A stretch of DNA of 64,000 nucleotides from Adiantum capillus-veneris. Taxonomy: Eukaryota > Streptophyta > Polypodiopsida > Polypodiales > Pteridaceae. Both the position numbers and the translations under genes were made by a program. The notes beneath the pieces are model-generated. The model did no database searches. It was not told the origin of the DNA and was given only the letters and a program-made list of their open reading frames with translations. This document shows positions 18,932 through 30,310 of this stretch, piece after piece. Numbering within the stretch: position 1 is the first letter of the stretch; each line of letters starts with the position of its first letter. Location: assembly GCA_014529385.2 (NCBI GenBank), contig CM043952.1, positions 154,765,557 to 154,829,556 on the forward strand, read 5' to 3'.

Positions 18932-20665
18932 ATGAAGGAGCAACGCCAAGAGGAGCTCCATGAAGAATCATCTCAAAGTGAGACGGAGGAAGGCTGGACC
19001 AATAGCACTTCAGAAGGAGAGAGTAGCGGTAGCATTACTGAAGAGGAGTCTTCCATCGAAGTCATGGGGGTAAGGTTGAATCCAAACAACCAAGAGACCT
19101 TATGCCCAGGTTTGGAAGAGGTAGGTTCCCAAGAGAACCAAAATGTGCAAGATGAAGGAATGTTACAAGGTATGTTGTCTACAACACTTACAAAGGACGA
19201 AAGAGAGGAGTTCAAATGTGTACTAAGAAAATTTCCTAGGCTTTTTTCTAAAGACTACACCGATGTGCGTGGAGTAGATGCTGTTCAACACAAAATTGGG
19301 TTGAAGCCAGAGGCCACACCTAAGGCTCAAAAGCTACGAAGGCTAGGAGTCATCAAGGAGCAGGCTTTACTCAAGGAGGTAAGAAAGATTCTAGTAGAAG
19401 GTTTCATTTATCCAGTGGAGAATTTAGAGTGGGTCTCTCCCATTGTTGTCACTCCTAAGAAAAATGGTAAGTGGAGGGTGTGTGTGGATTACCGTCCACT
19501 CAATGAGGCAACAAAAAGAGATCACTTTCCACTCCCATTTCAAGATGAGATACTAAATGAGGTAGCTAGTCATGAGAAGTACACTGTGTGTGATGGCTAC
19601 TCGGGTTACTTTCAAATAGGTATCGCATTGGAAGATCAATTGAAAATAACCTTCATCACTCCTTGGGGTTGTTATGCTTTTAGAGTCATGCCATTTGGAC
19701 TGACAAATGCTCTTGCAACTTTCCAATGCTTCATGAACATGGTGTTTCAAGCATTCGTTGGAAAGTCCATTAGGGTTTTTATTGATGATTTTTGCATTTA
19801 TAGCTCAAAATCATTGCATCTACAAAGGGTAGAAGAAGGTTAAAAGAAGCTCTACGACATGGGAGGTCAACTCAACCCGGACAAGTGCCACATAGGTGAG
19901 GATCAAGTGATGTTGCTTGGTCACAAGGTTTCCTATAAAGGTATTGAGGTGGATCCAGCAAAGGCAAAAGCTCTCATTGAGCTACCATCACCAAAGAGTC
20001 TTAAGGAGGTCATCTAATTCATTCAAAAGGTGAAGTATATGTCACGCTTCATTCACTTAGCCTCGGAGTTACTTCACCCTTTGCAAAATTTGACACAACA
20101 AGTAGAATTTGCATGGTCTGATGAGCTTGAAGAGTACTTTTGTAACATTAAAGTCATCCAGTCAGAGCTACCAACACTCATGCCTCCTTGTTGGGAGTAC
20201 ACATTCTTTGTTAGCTCTAGTGTTGGGAAAGAAAAAATTGGAGCGGTTTTGCTACAACAAGATCCCCATAGTACCCGGATGCGACCCATCTACTTTGCTA
20301 GTAGGGTCATGAATGCTTTGGAGAGAGGCTACACAGAGGCAGAACTCATGATGCTTTCTCTCATGTTTGCGGTGAGAAAGTTTAGATCCTACTTGCTACC
20401 AAAACCTTTTGTAATTCTCACTGTAGAAAATTTGTTCCCTTGGGTGTCATCTCGAATGAATCTTAGTACTAGGATCTCAAAGTGGATTATGGAATTGCAA
20501 GAGTTCCAATACTCTTTCAAGGTAGAAGATAGTGTGCGTGCACAATTGGCAGGGATCCTTACTTATAGGGTACATGAGAAGGAGATTAAGGTGCCTAAAG
20601 TAAAGACCCTACCATTGCCACCACCTAAAAGTATTCCTAATTCTTTTACCTTGTTCTTTGATTGA
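18932..20665 (+). pseudogene. pol: Ty3-B reverse transcriptase and RNase H
   Basis: The RT is well preserved: an acidic linker, then WVSPIVVTPKKNGKWRVCVD (fingers), the catalytic region YTVCDGYSGYFQIG, RVMPFGLTNALATF, and the metal-binding IRVFIDDFCIYSS near 19780. The thumb includes LLGHKVSYKGIEVDP. RNase H follows (FAWSDELEEYF, RPIYFASRVMN, YTEAELMML). It would copy element RNA to cDNA and degrade the RNA strand. In-frame stops at 19841, about 20015 and 20663 interrupt an otherwise continuous frame. Confidence 0.9.
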
Positions 20666-20932
20666 GATTTTCGATGAGTCACAGGAAAAGCAGGGGGAGG
20701 GCTAGTATTGCTCAACCCAAGTGGAAAGGTGGTCATGAAAGAGAAGATCAATCTACCAGGTTTAACTAGCAACAATGAAGAAGAATACGACACACTACTT
20801 CATGGTTTAAAGATATGCATTGGCCAAGTGCAGGTCATCATGGTGACAAAAACTATCAAGCAACCGAGATACCAGGGATTGGAGTCATTGACTCCCATTA
20901 TTAGCTACATTTTGGAGGGTGAGTTTCCATAA
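20641..20932 (+). pseudogene. Ty3-B second (archaeal-type) RNase H
   Basis: After the RT-linked RNase H a second RNase H fold begins at SFTLFFD (first catalytic Asp), continues KAGGGLVLLNPSGKVV and reaches LTSNNEEEYDTLLHGLKI (helix with the catalytic Glu). This NNE-EY-LL signature is typical of the additional RNase H of Tat-branch elements. Two TGA codons at 20663 and about 20675 and a TAA at 20930 break it. Confidence 0.75.
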
Positions 20933-20962
20933 GACTTCACGAAGGCTCAGAAGAGGAGACTC

Positions 20963-22303
20963 ATGAAGAAGGCAAGCGCGTATCTCTTCCTAGAAGGATT
21001 CCTCTATCAAAGAGGGAAGGATCAAGTGTGCAGAAGAGTACCAACTATCAAGGAGATTCCAGCCATTCTAGAAGGTTTGCATGAAGAGGCATGTGGTGGT
21101 CATTTTGCCCAAGAGTTAACTGTGAAGAAGAATTTTCTTGCGGGGTATGTTTGGCCAAGTCTGCATGTGGATGTCCAACATTGGTGTAAAAGTTGTCACA
21201 ATTGTCAGGTAAATGGGAATAGAAGATTGGTTTATGGTCCAAGGAAAATCGTGCTTGCAAATGGACCCTTTGAAAAGTGGGGCATTGATGCTATGGGTCC
21301 TCTGCCTAGGACAAAAAATGGTAAACTCTACATTCTAGTGGCTGTAGACTATATGACTAGGTGGGTGGAAGCACAAAGTGTGGCAAAGGTAAATGAGAGG
21401 ATAGTGAGCAAATTTGTCTACACTCACATTTGTTGTAGATTTGGCACATCTTTGGAGATTGTTTCTGATAATGGTCCAGGGTTTAGAAAGGGCTTGCTCA
21501 CAGAAGTCTGTGAAGAACTTCACATTCTACATCGTCATAGTACACCCTAGTATCCCCAATCAAATGGTTTGGTAGAAAAAGCTAATGATGTCATTGCAGG
21601 CATCATTAGAAAGATGGTGAAAAACAAGACAAAGTTGTGGGATGACTTCTTGGATGGTGCCTTGTGGGCGTATCGAAACACATACAAGGAAGCCACGGAG
21701 TTCACACCATTTCACTTGTTCTATGGTCAAGAGGCTTTACAACCAATTGAGTTCAACATTCCAACAATGCGACTTCATGGCAAAGCAACACAAGATGATC
21801 AAGAAGCATGGATGGATGGACTTCTTACCTTGGCTGAGCTTGAGTGGAAAAGAGAAGCAGCATACGAGTGCTACAAGAGGAAAGCCACACAGACGAAGGA
21901 AAAGCTTGACAAGAAACTGAAGGACAAAGGCATCAATGAAGGAGATCTTGTGCTAAGGTATGACAATAGACTCGATAATTGTTTTGATGCCAAGTTTGAA
22001 ACTAGATGGCAGGGGCCATACATAGTCAAGAAGGCTTTCAATTCAATTTACTATCAACTTATGGAATTGAATGGGAAAGAGCACTCCAGGAAGGTAAACG
22101 GGTATCGCTTGAAGCCTTATTTGAGTCGCCTTCTACCAAAGGATCTACCAAAGACTTGTCAAAAGACATGTATCTCATGTAGGTATTGTTCCGTGAAGCA
22201 TGAGTGTAACTCAAACCAAAATTCTGAGGGGCCAAACAATGAAGATCTCGTCAAGGACTCTGAAGCATTCTTTTTGGAAAGGATGCTCTATGATGGTACA
22301 TAA
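20963..22303 (+). pseudogene. pol: Ty3-B integrase
   Basis: An HHCC zinc domain (LHEEACGGHFAQ ... CKSCHNCQ), then the DDE core: GIDAMGPLP, EIVSDNGPGF, and the glutamate in SNGLVEKANDVIAG. One TAG at 21548 interrupts just before the last motif. The C-terminal region continues open to 22303 with LWAYRNTYKEATEFTPFHLF, GDLVLRYDNRLD and RWQGPYIVKKAF (the barrel domain). No chromodomain. Apart from that stop the integrase is complete. Confidence 0.9.
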
Positions 22304-22318
22304 ATATACCATCATCCT

Positions 22319-22331
22319 GGGGGAGGACTAA
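22319..22331 (+). promoter_or_regulatory. Polypurine tract of Ty3-B
   Basis: GGGGGAGGACTAA immediately precedes the 3' LTR start TGATAG; it would prime plus-strand synthesis. Confidence 0.85.
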
Positions 22332-24059
22332 TGATAGCCATTTTTTAGCTTTCCATAATTGCCATAGTAAGCTACCTCACCCTATCAAATCACTCAAACA
22401 TTTTGGTTATCCCTACCATTTCACTGTACATAGACGTATGTGAGTTAGGGACTTTCTCCATATTTTCTTAAAAACCTTAGCTAGCTTGTCATTGGGCTAG
22501 TTGAGCCAAAAAAATAAATAAAATCAAAAAAATAAAAAATATTATGGACCATTTGTGTGTAAATATTTCATTGTATATAGGGCCTAAATAAAAGGATTTT
22601 TCATAATTATTTTGGTATTTATTTAAATATTTCTACCTATGGTGTGTTATTTATGCTACGTACATTGACTCACCATTACCATATTTTTTCTTACCATTTT
22701 GCATACTCTTTATTCCATATAAAAATAATTTCATGCAAGCTTCTCTTATTTTTGGTGTAATTCCATCCCAACAAAAATCCAGAAAAACTAGTTCTATTTA
22801 TGTGTATATTTTTTCACTATTGTGATTTTTTCATTCCTATATCTATTCTCTATTACTCTCATACATTAGACCACCAAAAAATATTCATCTTTTTATGCTA
22901 GACTTATAATGAGAGAGATTTATTTTGACCCCTTTATATTTTTCCCACCTATATTATTTATATTTGACATATACATATTTTTTTAGACCCCTCAATATTT
23001 GATTTTCTTCGTTGTACTATTCACTTATATCATGATCTCAACAATATCTTCAATGATAGACCTACCAAATAAGGTCAAGGGTATGTGGCATGCATGCATG
23101 CACCATGGGGAGCTCACTCTTGGAGGTATTCAAAAGAATCATCCAAAGAAGGACCTCACAAGGACTTTGTGCAGTGGAAAAAAAAGTCGGTTTTGTTGAA
23201 TTTTTAAAGATCACATGCTCCCTGAATTTGAAAAGGTGATACAAACAAAAGTTGTAATTTGTGAGCTGAAATTTTACCTCAAATTTTTTCTTTTTATTTT
23301 GAGCTACGAGCTCTGAGCTATGATTTTATTGGTGGACCCTAGTTTGCCCATGCTATGCAGCCACACTCCCTCTTCCACTTTATCATTTTCCTCTTTCACA
23401 CACACTTCTCCACTCATCATCCCCACCTCTCCCACCACTCCTCTCTGCACCCTACTCACATTTTTCTCAACCTTGAAGAATAAGAGAAACCATGGTGAAC
23501 TCATGTCTCCTACACACACTTCCATTCCAAAATTGACCACTTAGTCTCATTTTTTCTGATCCATATTACCCATATCTATCAAAAAAACCACAAAATTCAG
23601 CCTCTTCTCTTGAAAGACAGCATCATGGTGATTGATTACTCATGTTCACTTACCTTGGCTCTCAATGAAGGTCAAGAGTGGAGAAAAAACGTACCGTCAA
23701 AGCTAGTGGACTGTCAACTAGCGTCAAAATTGACCCTACTCAAGACACTTGGAGCATCAACATTGTAAGAAATCCATAATTTCTTACCTATTAAGAGTTT
23801 TTTCTTCCTTATTTGTACCCTACATGGATACTCCCATTGTAAATATCCAATTCTATTTGTAAATTAATAGAATATTAACTTTACTAATTTACTAACACTA
23901 ACCTACTATGAAAAGTCCTATCACCTCCACTTCTCTCCTCTCTCTCTTCTTCATCTATCCCCGCCAACTTCTTGATAATTCTAAGCAAAAGAAATTAGAT
24001 AAGTGCTGAAAATCTAACCCAACCATGGTTAGAGGAGTAACCCTAGCCCTCAAAATTGC

Positions 24060-24067
24060 TATAAAAG
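24060..24067 (+). promoter_or_regulatory. TATA box, Ty3-B 3' LTR only
   Basis: GCTATAAAAGGAGGG at 24058-24072. The start site would be about 30 bases downstream. The matching segment is deleted from the 5' LTR. Confidence 0.7.
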
Positions 24068-24728
24068 GAGGGTGTAGCTAGCACAAAAACGGGGGAGCCA
24101 TAAGCAAGAGCACTATGCTATAGCTTGAGAATCCAAGCTCAACCTCCCTAGAAGGAGCTCTTGAGTGGAAGCTCATTGTCTTATGCATATGCATGTGTTG
24201 TATTAGGGGTGATTAGCAAGGGAACTCTATGCCATTGTAAGAGAGAGTGATCATTCAATTGAGAGTAGGAAATCTATCATTTCTCCTACTAGTGTAAGCC
24301 CAACATTTGCTGAATCAAGGAGGGTGGGTTTGGACTAATCTTGGATACTTTGTCTCTCTTCCAGCGTAAAGTAATGGACAACAATGATGTGTAAGTGTCT
24401 TGGTGTTTTTTTTTAAAGTTCTTGATAGCTTTTCTCTGGGTGTTGTCATCAATTTAGCCATAAATCCCACATACTATAAGAGGGCGATAGGGTGGAGAGG
24501 ACTCCCCTCGCTTTAAGACAGTGATTGGAGTGGTTTTTCTTGTGATGTGTTGTGGTGTAATTTACTCAAGCTATGTTGAACAAATACTAATCTCACTTTC
24601 ATTGGTCATGACAGATTTGAAAGAAGGTATTAATGCAACAAGCACCCCCTCCCCCTTCTCTCTCTTTCTTATATATATAATTGTGTTTTACTTGATCATT
24701 GCCGATACATTTCAAAGCAGCCCGAGCA

Positions 24729-24731
<3 letters not shown>

Positions 24732-24820
<89 letters not shown>
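24732..24820. repeat. (CT)n microsatellite in Ty3-B 3' LTR
   Basis: About 44 CT units without interruption; frames across it encode only Ser-Leu or Glu-Arg repeats. Confidence 0.97.
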
Positions 24821-24822
<2 letters not shown>

Positions 24823-24994
24823 GCGTCCTAGTTCGCATCCAAAACTAGGTGGTGCCCCAAATTTGTGTAGGGTTAGGTTGCGGGTTTGTGTGTGTGTTTG
24901 TTGTTTTTTCCAACCCCAACCCAATTGAGCAGCATGGGAGCCTAGAAGGGTGCTTAGAGGCCACTCTTCTTGTTGCCCGCCCCAGACCGCCTCA

Positions 24995-25827
24995 CTGGTT
25001 AGCTCCTTGATCTTTTCAACATAATTTTGACTGATAATTCTTCTTGTTTTATCTTATCCAGTTCAAAGAGGATGTCTTCATCTCCTCTATTGCCTGAATA
25101 TTTCAGTCCGAAATCTTTGAGCAATTTGTTGTATGATTTGAGTTGGCAAGCTGGCTAATAGTAGTACCATTTCCTTACTGCATCCTTTAGTGTCTGAGGA
25201 AAGTATTCATCCCAATCATCTTCATCAATATTTTTCAGCTCAGCATACTGTTCAAAAGCTTGGATATGAACATCTCGATCATCTTTCTTCCCACCTTTGA
25301 ACACCGGGAAAGAAATTTTCGATGAAGAGATATAATCATGCCGGTCAGTATAGTCTCTGCCTCTTTTGACCTTAGGAGACTGACTCCATCTTGAGGACTT
25401 CTTGTAATGGTCTATATCAGCATCCCAATCAATCTCTTTGTCAGTCTCAGTTTCGGTCTCTTCTTTGGCTTTCTACTGGAACTACGACGACTACCCTTGC
25501 TGCCTTTGGTCCCACTATCCCTATGTGTGGTCCGAGAACTTTTGGCCTTGCATTCTTCCCTCTCAGCCCTTCTCCTTCTAGACTGACTTGAGTGCTGAGA
25601 GTCCTTGGCCTCATCATCATGACCATGCTCCTCCTAAGCCTCAAACTTAGTCACCAGGTCCTTCGGATCAGAGTTTCGTTTTGATTTCTTAGGAACAGGG
25701 TCAACGCGGTGTGATGATTTATGACCACGACCGGTTTTGGGTGCAATCCCTATAATTGAAAATTCTAACTCGGAGAAGAGTTTTCTGGTCAACAAGCAAG
25801 CAGCTCTAACCACCATGATCGCCAAAA
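24995..25827 (-). pseudogene. gag: Ty3-C gag, N-terminal part (right of the Ty3-B insertion)
   Basis: Minus-strand reading from 25827. An Arg/Ser/Lys-rich N-terminus (SSRTTHRDSGTKGSKGSRR, about 25550-25490) leads to SFPVFKGGKKDDRDVHIQAF, NIDEDDWDEYFPQTLKDAV and RKWYYY, then a stop and LFELDKIKQEE. The Gag core motifs (FKGGKKDD, then W-D-x-YFP-x-TL) are clear. It breaks at the Ty3-B target site, and gag resumes at 14304. An unusual long SR-like tract precedes the Gag core. Confidence 0.7.
25814..25824 (-). promoter_or_regulatory. Putative primer binding site of Ty3-C
   Basis: Minus-strand TGGCGATCATGG begins three T residues after an LTR-like end in CA, the same spacing as in Ty3-A. It resembles the TGGCGxC class of primer sites, but the tRNA is not identified. 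Confidence 0.45.
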
Positions 25828-26437
25828 TGGAATTGGAGCTGATCTCTTCAAATAGTTGATTCCAATGTTAGAATTTAGAGCTACTAGTAAGTTATCAGTT
25901 CAATCAGTGACACTAAAATAGAGATAGAGTGAAAAACTGGAAAAGTGTTTGTAGTTTCAAATTCATAGTTCAGGAACAATCAGTACAAAGTATAACGGTT
26001 TGAAGCTCAAATGATTACAGTAGTAGTAATGATTACAAGGTGAAGTTACAGGCGAAGAGATTGTAACCTAAGAAATAATTGGAAGGCTAAAACCAAGAGA
26101 ACTAAGAAGTAAGAAGCAAGAAGCCCAATTACAATGTAATGGGTCCTATTTATATCCTTCTAGACAGGGATTTCATTAACGTAATCATGATCGAGTGATT
26201 ACGTGAATAACTCTAGTATTTACACAAAAACATCACGTGATCACATTAATTGTTAACATGACTTTGATTTTGACCTGCAAAAACGTATAGAGCCAGTTAG
26301 CCCTCCAAGATTTTTCATTTTCCCGGCGGGCCCGCCGGGTATATGCAGTAGTAATTATATATAGTAAATAGTGTGCTAACCCAGGTCTTTTAGCTAGGCA
26401 AATCCTGGGGGAGTGTATTCGAGTACCGGGTATAGTC
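25828..26437 (-). repeat. 5' LTR of Ty3-C (outer boundary approximate)
   Basis: The inner end is placed by the primer site. A minus-strand TATA box (GGATATAAATAGG, about 26148-26158) and a perfect 18-bp GC palindrome (26322-26339) lie inside. The order palindrome, TTTGCAGGTCA, TGTGATCAC, ACGTAAT, CTAGAAG also occurs at 36.9-37.2 kb on the plus strand, supporting an LTR family. The outer end near TGACTATACCCGG (about 26437) is a guess, and the 3' LTR is not found near 8 kb. No feature is seen from 26440 to 27310. Confidence 0.5.
26322..26339. repeat. Perfect 18-bp GC palindrome
   Basis: CCCGGCGGGCCCGCCGGG is its own reverse complement, in an AT-rich setting within the Ty3-C LTR upstream of its TATA box. 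It recurs in altered form at 36995-37014. Confidence 0.95.
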
Positions 26438-27314
26438 ATCTCCTTATGAATCGACCTGAGGTTACAGAGTCACAGGTCCTTTTTTTGGACCGAACGTGAT
26501 TCTTTGTAACCACTTCTAAAAAAATTTAATTCGTTTACCGACATACAGGTACAAAACCAAAACAACTGAAAACTTGGAGAATCATGCTCATTGAGAAGAA
26601 TCCATTGGTCCAAATGAGGGCTATAAATGGTTTTAGAAGATGAGCATAGTAAATGACGAGTCGATAGTCAAGGGTCGGATGTCGTCTACTAGTGTACATG
26701 GCATATAAAGATCCTTGAAGTCTTGCATTTGAATTGATTTACACTTGTCACTCCACAATATAAGAGCTCTAATCGTTGATTGGGTTAAAATATATTTTAT
26801 TTATTGAATTGGTTGCATGGGTGGGCTACAATCCTTCATGGGTACAAGTAGTTCTCAATTGAGTGATTATATTGAAGATCTATTTGCGTTAGTTCATGCA
26901 TTGGTTTATACAGAGAGTGCATTATGTATTACGTTAGATTATTAGTGCATGAAATGACCAATCATATATTTATTGCTTTTGTTTGTTTTTTGGAAGCAAA
27001 TAAAATTAGATGTGTCTTATTGTTTGCAAATCAAAGTGGACATATAGATAATCATTATAATAATAATTGCATAGAGAGATTCATAGCATTGTTATAGTTA
27101 TTATGCCATGCATAGACTACATTGCAATGTGTATGGTTGCTCACAATATAGGTGATCGATATGTGGATTGACTAGCGTGCATTGAAAATTTCATATTGTG
27201 CATCATGGTTACTTTCATATTGAATGGTTTTTAAATTATAATATATATATATTTTAAAAAAAATTCAAAAACTGAACATCTTGTTCTTTTCTCTTCAGTT
27301 TTAATTTAAAAGCA

Positions 27315-28513
27315 ATGGAGCAAAATGTGGGCACAAGTGGTACGAAGAAGCCAAAGAATAAAAAATCTCTTGGCAAAGAGTGGAATTATGCTCACAACAT
27401 ATGTGGCCAATATATGGAGTGGCAATGTAAATTTTGTCACACAAAAAAATCAGGCGATGCACCACGTATTAGGGATCATTTTCTGGGTAGCGCTAAAAAC
27501 AGTTGTAAGAAATGTGAACATTCTCAGGCACCTGCAGTTGCAAAGCGTTTGAGAGAAGATCGTGCCAAAAAGGGTGGCAAGAGACAACATATATATATAT
27601 AGCTATGTGCCTTTGAGTCGAGAGTTCCGAGAGCCAAATATTAACTCCGCAGATCTTGTAGTGACGCCAACTAACCTTGGAGAACAACCTGCGCAAGGAG
27701 AGGAAATTCCAGTAACTTCACAATGAAGGTGGACTTTGTCAAATGCTTCAAAAATCATTACATCAGAGCTTTCAAGTGCAGTCTCTGGAAGAAGCACAAA
27801 CAACACTCGCCAAAGAAATATTCTTTACTAGAAGTGCTTTGGTCATGGTAGACAGCAATCATTGGAAGGCTGCTTGGAAGAAAATCGGTGAGTTTGGTCC
27901 AGGATTTTCAACTCCTTCTTATCACACAATAAGAAATATTTTCTTGGACAAATGTTACGTCGAAGTCAAAGAGCGTGTTGGCAAAATAATACTTGGGAAT
28001 ATTTTGCTTTCAGGATGTACGATTGTGAGTGATGGCTGGTCAAATGTTCAGATAAGACCACTGATCAATGTAATGCTAGTTTGTCCAAGGGGAGAAACGT
28101 TTATAAAAGAGATTGATAGTTTTGGTGCAATTAAAGGTGGCAAATACATTTCTGAGGTCTTGATTAATGTAATTAAAGAAATTGGTATTGAACATGTCGT
28201 TCAGGTAGTCATGGACAACACAAAGAATTGTAAAAATGCCAGTAAATTAATAAAGAAGTGTTTTCCACACATTTTTGTCAATGGTTGTAATACGCATAGC
28301 TTGAAATTGGTGCTGAAAGATTGGTACACTAGCAAAAAAACCGCATGGTTCGCCAAAATAATTGATACAGCACATCAACTTGTGAAATTTATCTTGAAAC
28401 GACAAAGAGTGCTCGATTTGTATAGGATGCATATGTCAGTGATGCTGAAACTTGCTGTTGAAACTCGGTTCTGCATACACTTTTATACCTTGGAATCACT
28501 TATCCGTAATAAA
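27315..28513 (+). pseudogene. hAT-family transposase, N-terminal exons (BED finger and DUF659)
   Basis: The first frame (27315-27602) is a BED zinc finger: WQCKFCHTKKSGDAPRIRDH with the C-x2-C pair and downstream Cys/His, then a basic tail. After a frame-broken link, 27743-28513 encodes the DUF659 / RNase-H-fold part: GPGFSTPSYHTIRNIFLDKC, SGCTIVSDGWSNVQIRPLIN (with catalytic DGW), VVQVVMDNTKNCKNAS and FVNGCNTHSLKLVLKDW. It would cut and paste hAT DNA transposons. At 28511 the homology stops at a GTAAGG donor-like junction or insertion breakpoint; the rest of the gene is at 31410-32386. Confidence 0.85.
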
Positions 28514-29091
28514 TGTGTTGTGTGTAAGGTCTCTACTTTCAAATTTCACACAAGTTCTATTACGCATTTGAATTTTTTTAACCATCACTCATTATTTAAG
28601 ATATTCAAGTTCAAATTATGAATCGTAGGTTGAGAAAACTTAGAATTTAAAATTTACGCTACAAAATTCTGACATGTTTAGCTATATGAATCACTAACTA
28701 ACTTATTGCAAGACTTATTTACTGATTGTAGAATTTATTTTTACTACTGTAAAGTTAATATAAGACTGTAAAGTTTAACTTGAAAATGTAAAGTAAATTA
28801 TCATTAAAGAAATAAATAAACTAATTATAAAGACAAAAGAATACATAGGGATGACAAATGAAGGTACATGGATCACATAGGAGGGGACAAAGTGGGACAC
28901 ACTATCACATGGAAAGGAGTGGCCTTATCTTTTGATGATAATGACAAAGTGGTCAAGCTCATGGGTACCACAAGGGTACCAAAAACGCGGATATGATTTT
29001 TGAAAAAAAAATAAAAAAATAAAAAAATATTTTTTTATTAAAAAAAATAATTTTTTTTGAAAAAAAAAAAGTTGGACGTTTTTCTTTCTGC

Positions 29092-29098
29092 TATAAAT
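29092..29098 (+). promoter_or_regulatory. TATA box of X1
   Basis: GCTATAAATAGAGC follows a long A/T-only stretch (28990-29070) and precedes the tandem-repeat leader. X2 has CCTATAAATATAA at the equivalent place. Confidence 0.6.
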
Positions 29099-29281
29099 AG
29101 AGCATCCATGCTCACACTTTAGACATAGAAATTGCCTCTATAGCGCTCACGAAGTGCTGCCACTTCTCTTAGAGAGAAGGCATCCACAAACCACTAAGAG
29201 AGCAAAAACTCTAGTGGACTAATAAGGTGTGTATTAATTGAGCATTCAATTAGTTTTAAGAAGGATATGTGCGTATGTGTG

Positions 29282-29607
29282 CTATCTCTTACTCTAATCT
29301 CTCTAATAGATTAGTAAGATTCAATTAACCATGTATGTGTGTGTATGTGCTATCTCTTACTCTAATCTCTCTAATAGATTAGTAAGATTCAATTAGCCAT
29401 GTGTGTGTGTGTATGTGCTATCTCTTACTCTAATCTCTCTAATAGATTAGTAAGATTCAATTAGCCATATGTGTGTGTATGTGCTATCTCTTACTCTAAT
29501 CTCTCTAATAGATTAGTAAGATTCAATTAGTTATGTGTGTGTGTGTGCTATCTATTATTACTCTAATCTTCTAATAGATTAGTAAGATTCAATTAGCTTT
29601 AAGAAGG

Positions 29608-29644
<37 letters not shown>

Positions 29645-29740
29645 CTTTTACTCTAATCTCTCTAATAGATTGGGGAGATTCAATTAACTTTAGAAAAGAT
29701 GTGTGTGTATGTTTTCTCTTACTCTAATCTCTCTAAGTAT
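29282..29740 (+). repeat. 66-68-bp minisatellite with internal hairpin in X1
   Basis: CTATCTCTTACTCTAATC begins units at 29282, 29350, 29418, 29484 and 29548, with diverged ones at 29641 and 29713. Each unit holds the inverted pair CTAATCT...AGATTAG with a 7-base loop, and a GT-rich tail of variable length. Confidence 0.9.
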
Positions 29741-30187
29741 ACCTATTCTCTCTAGTTAGTACATATTCACTATTAACTTATATATTGTTAATTGAAAGTT
29801 AATACATAAGAGAACTCATTGTATTCTTATTATACATGATGAAATTCTCATTCACCAATGTTATTGTCAATTAGGTTAAATAGAATTTTGAATAATACTA
29901 AAAATTGATTTAGTTAAAGTATAGAATTGAAGTTAGAATTGGATTAGAAATGTCATGCATAAAAGTAATGCATTCCTAAACTTTCACTCATAATTTACAC
30001 ACTTAATTTACTAATTAAGATTAGCAAATATTTGGTGTATAGAAATTAGATGTAGAACAACAACACTAAGTGTGAATCCGAGTTGGCGAGGATTCAAATT
30101 ACAGACTCTCTTTGAAAACAAGGAGATTACTAGGAGAATTGACTAATTTAAATTTCTAAGTGTATAACATAAGTGTAGTACAAAAAA

Positions 30188-30310
30188 ATGGCTCCAAAGC
30201 GTGCTCGAACACAAGGCACTAATGATCATGAAGCTGGTACAAGTAACGGTGGAGTCCCTGCGGAAAATGCTATGTCTCCACCAATCGGACCAATCGGAGC
30301 TATGGTACAG
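30188..30310 (+). CDS. X1 short basic ORF, MAPKRART start, ending at a splice-donor-like site
   Basis: ATG at 30188 begins MAPKRARTQGTNDHEAGTSN, Gly/Asn/Pro-rich, about 41 codons to CAG|GTTAGT at 30310/30311; reading on gives a stop at 30382. The X2 counterpart begins MAPIRTRANPT and also ends at AG|GTGGGT. A conserved start, basic N-terminus and donor-like site suggest the first exon of a spliced gene, perhaps a gag-like protein. No downstream exon is recognised. Confidence 0.4.

Larger units (their letters stand above)
14305..24994 (+). mobile_element. Ty3-B: near-complete Tat-like Ty3 element, 10.7 kb, nested in Ty3-C
   Basis: Long LTRs (14305-16730 and 22332-24994) start TG and end CA and enclose primer site, leader ORFs, gag, CCHC half-knuckle, protease, RT, RNase H, a second archaeal-type RNase H, integrase and polypurine tract. 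The dual RNase H and long LTRs fit the Tat branch of Ty3. Flanking CTGG repeats mark the insertion point inside the gag of Ty3-C, whose two halves lie at 13000-14304 and 24995-25827 in the opposite orientation. The LTRs differ at only a few percent of positions by eye, so the insertion is moderately young. pol has nonsense codons but no frameshift. Confidence 0.93.
22332..24994 (+). repeat. 3' LTR of Ty3-B (2663 bp; full version with TATA box)
   Basis: Same ends as the 5' LTR. It holds the 193-bp segment missing there and a longer (CT)n tract (24732-24820). The LTRs are nearly identical through 14530-15170 / 22560-23200, with more differences in the first 200 bases. Confidence 0.93.

Noticed and set aside
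18877-21550. C-to-T hypermutation as the cause of all pol stops in Ty3-B
   Set aside because: Some stops (for example before YPQSNG at 21548) most likely replace Tyr and so need a transversion; the pattern is mixed.
24599-24924. Minus-strand Glu-Arg repeat frames (also at 36628-37060 and 42158-42517)
   Set aside because: Antisense translations of (CT)n tracts in or next to LTRs.
29282-29740. CRISPR-like regular repeats
   Set aside because: Units are contiguous, have no unique spacers, and the setting is eukaryotic; it is a minisatellite.
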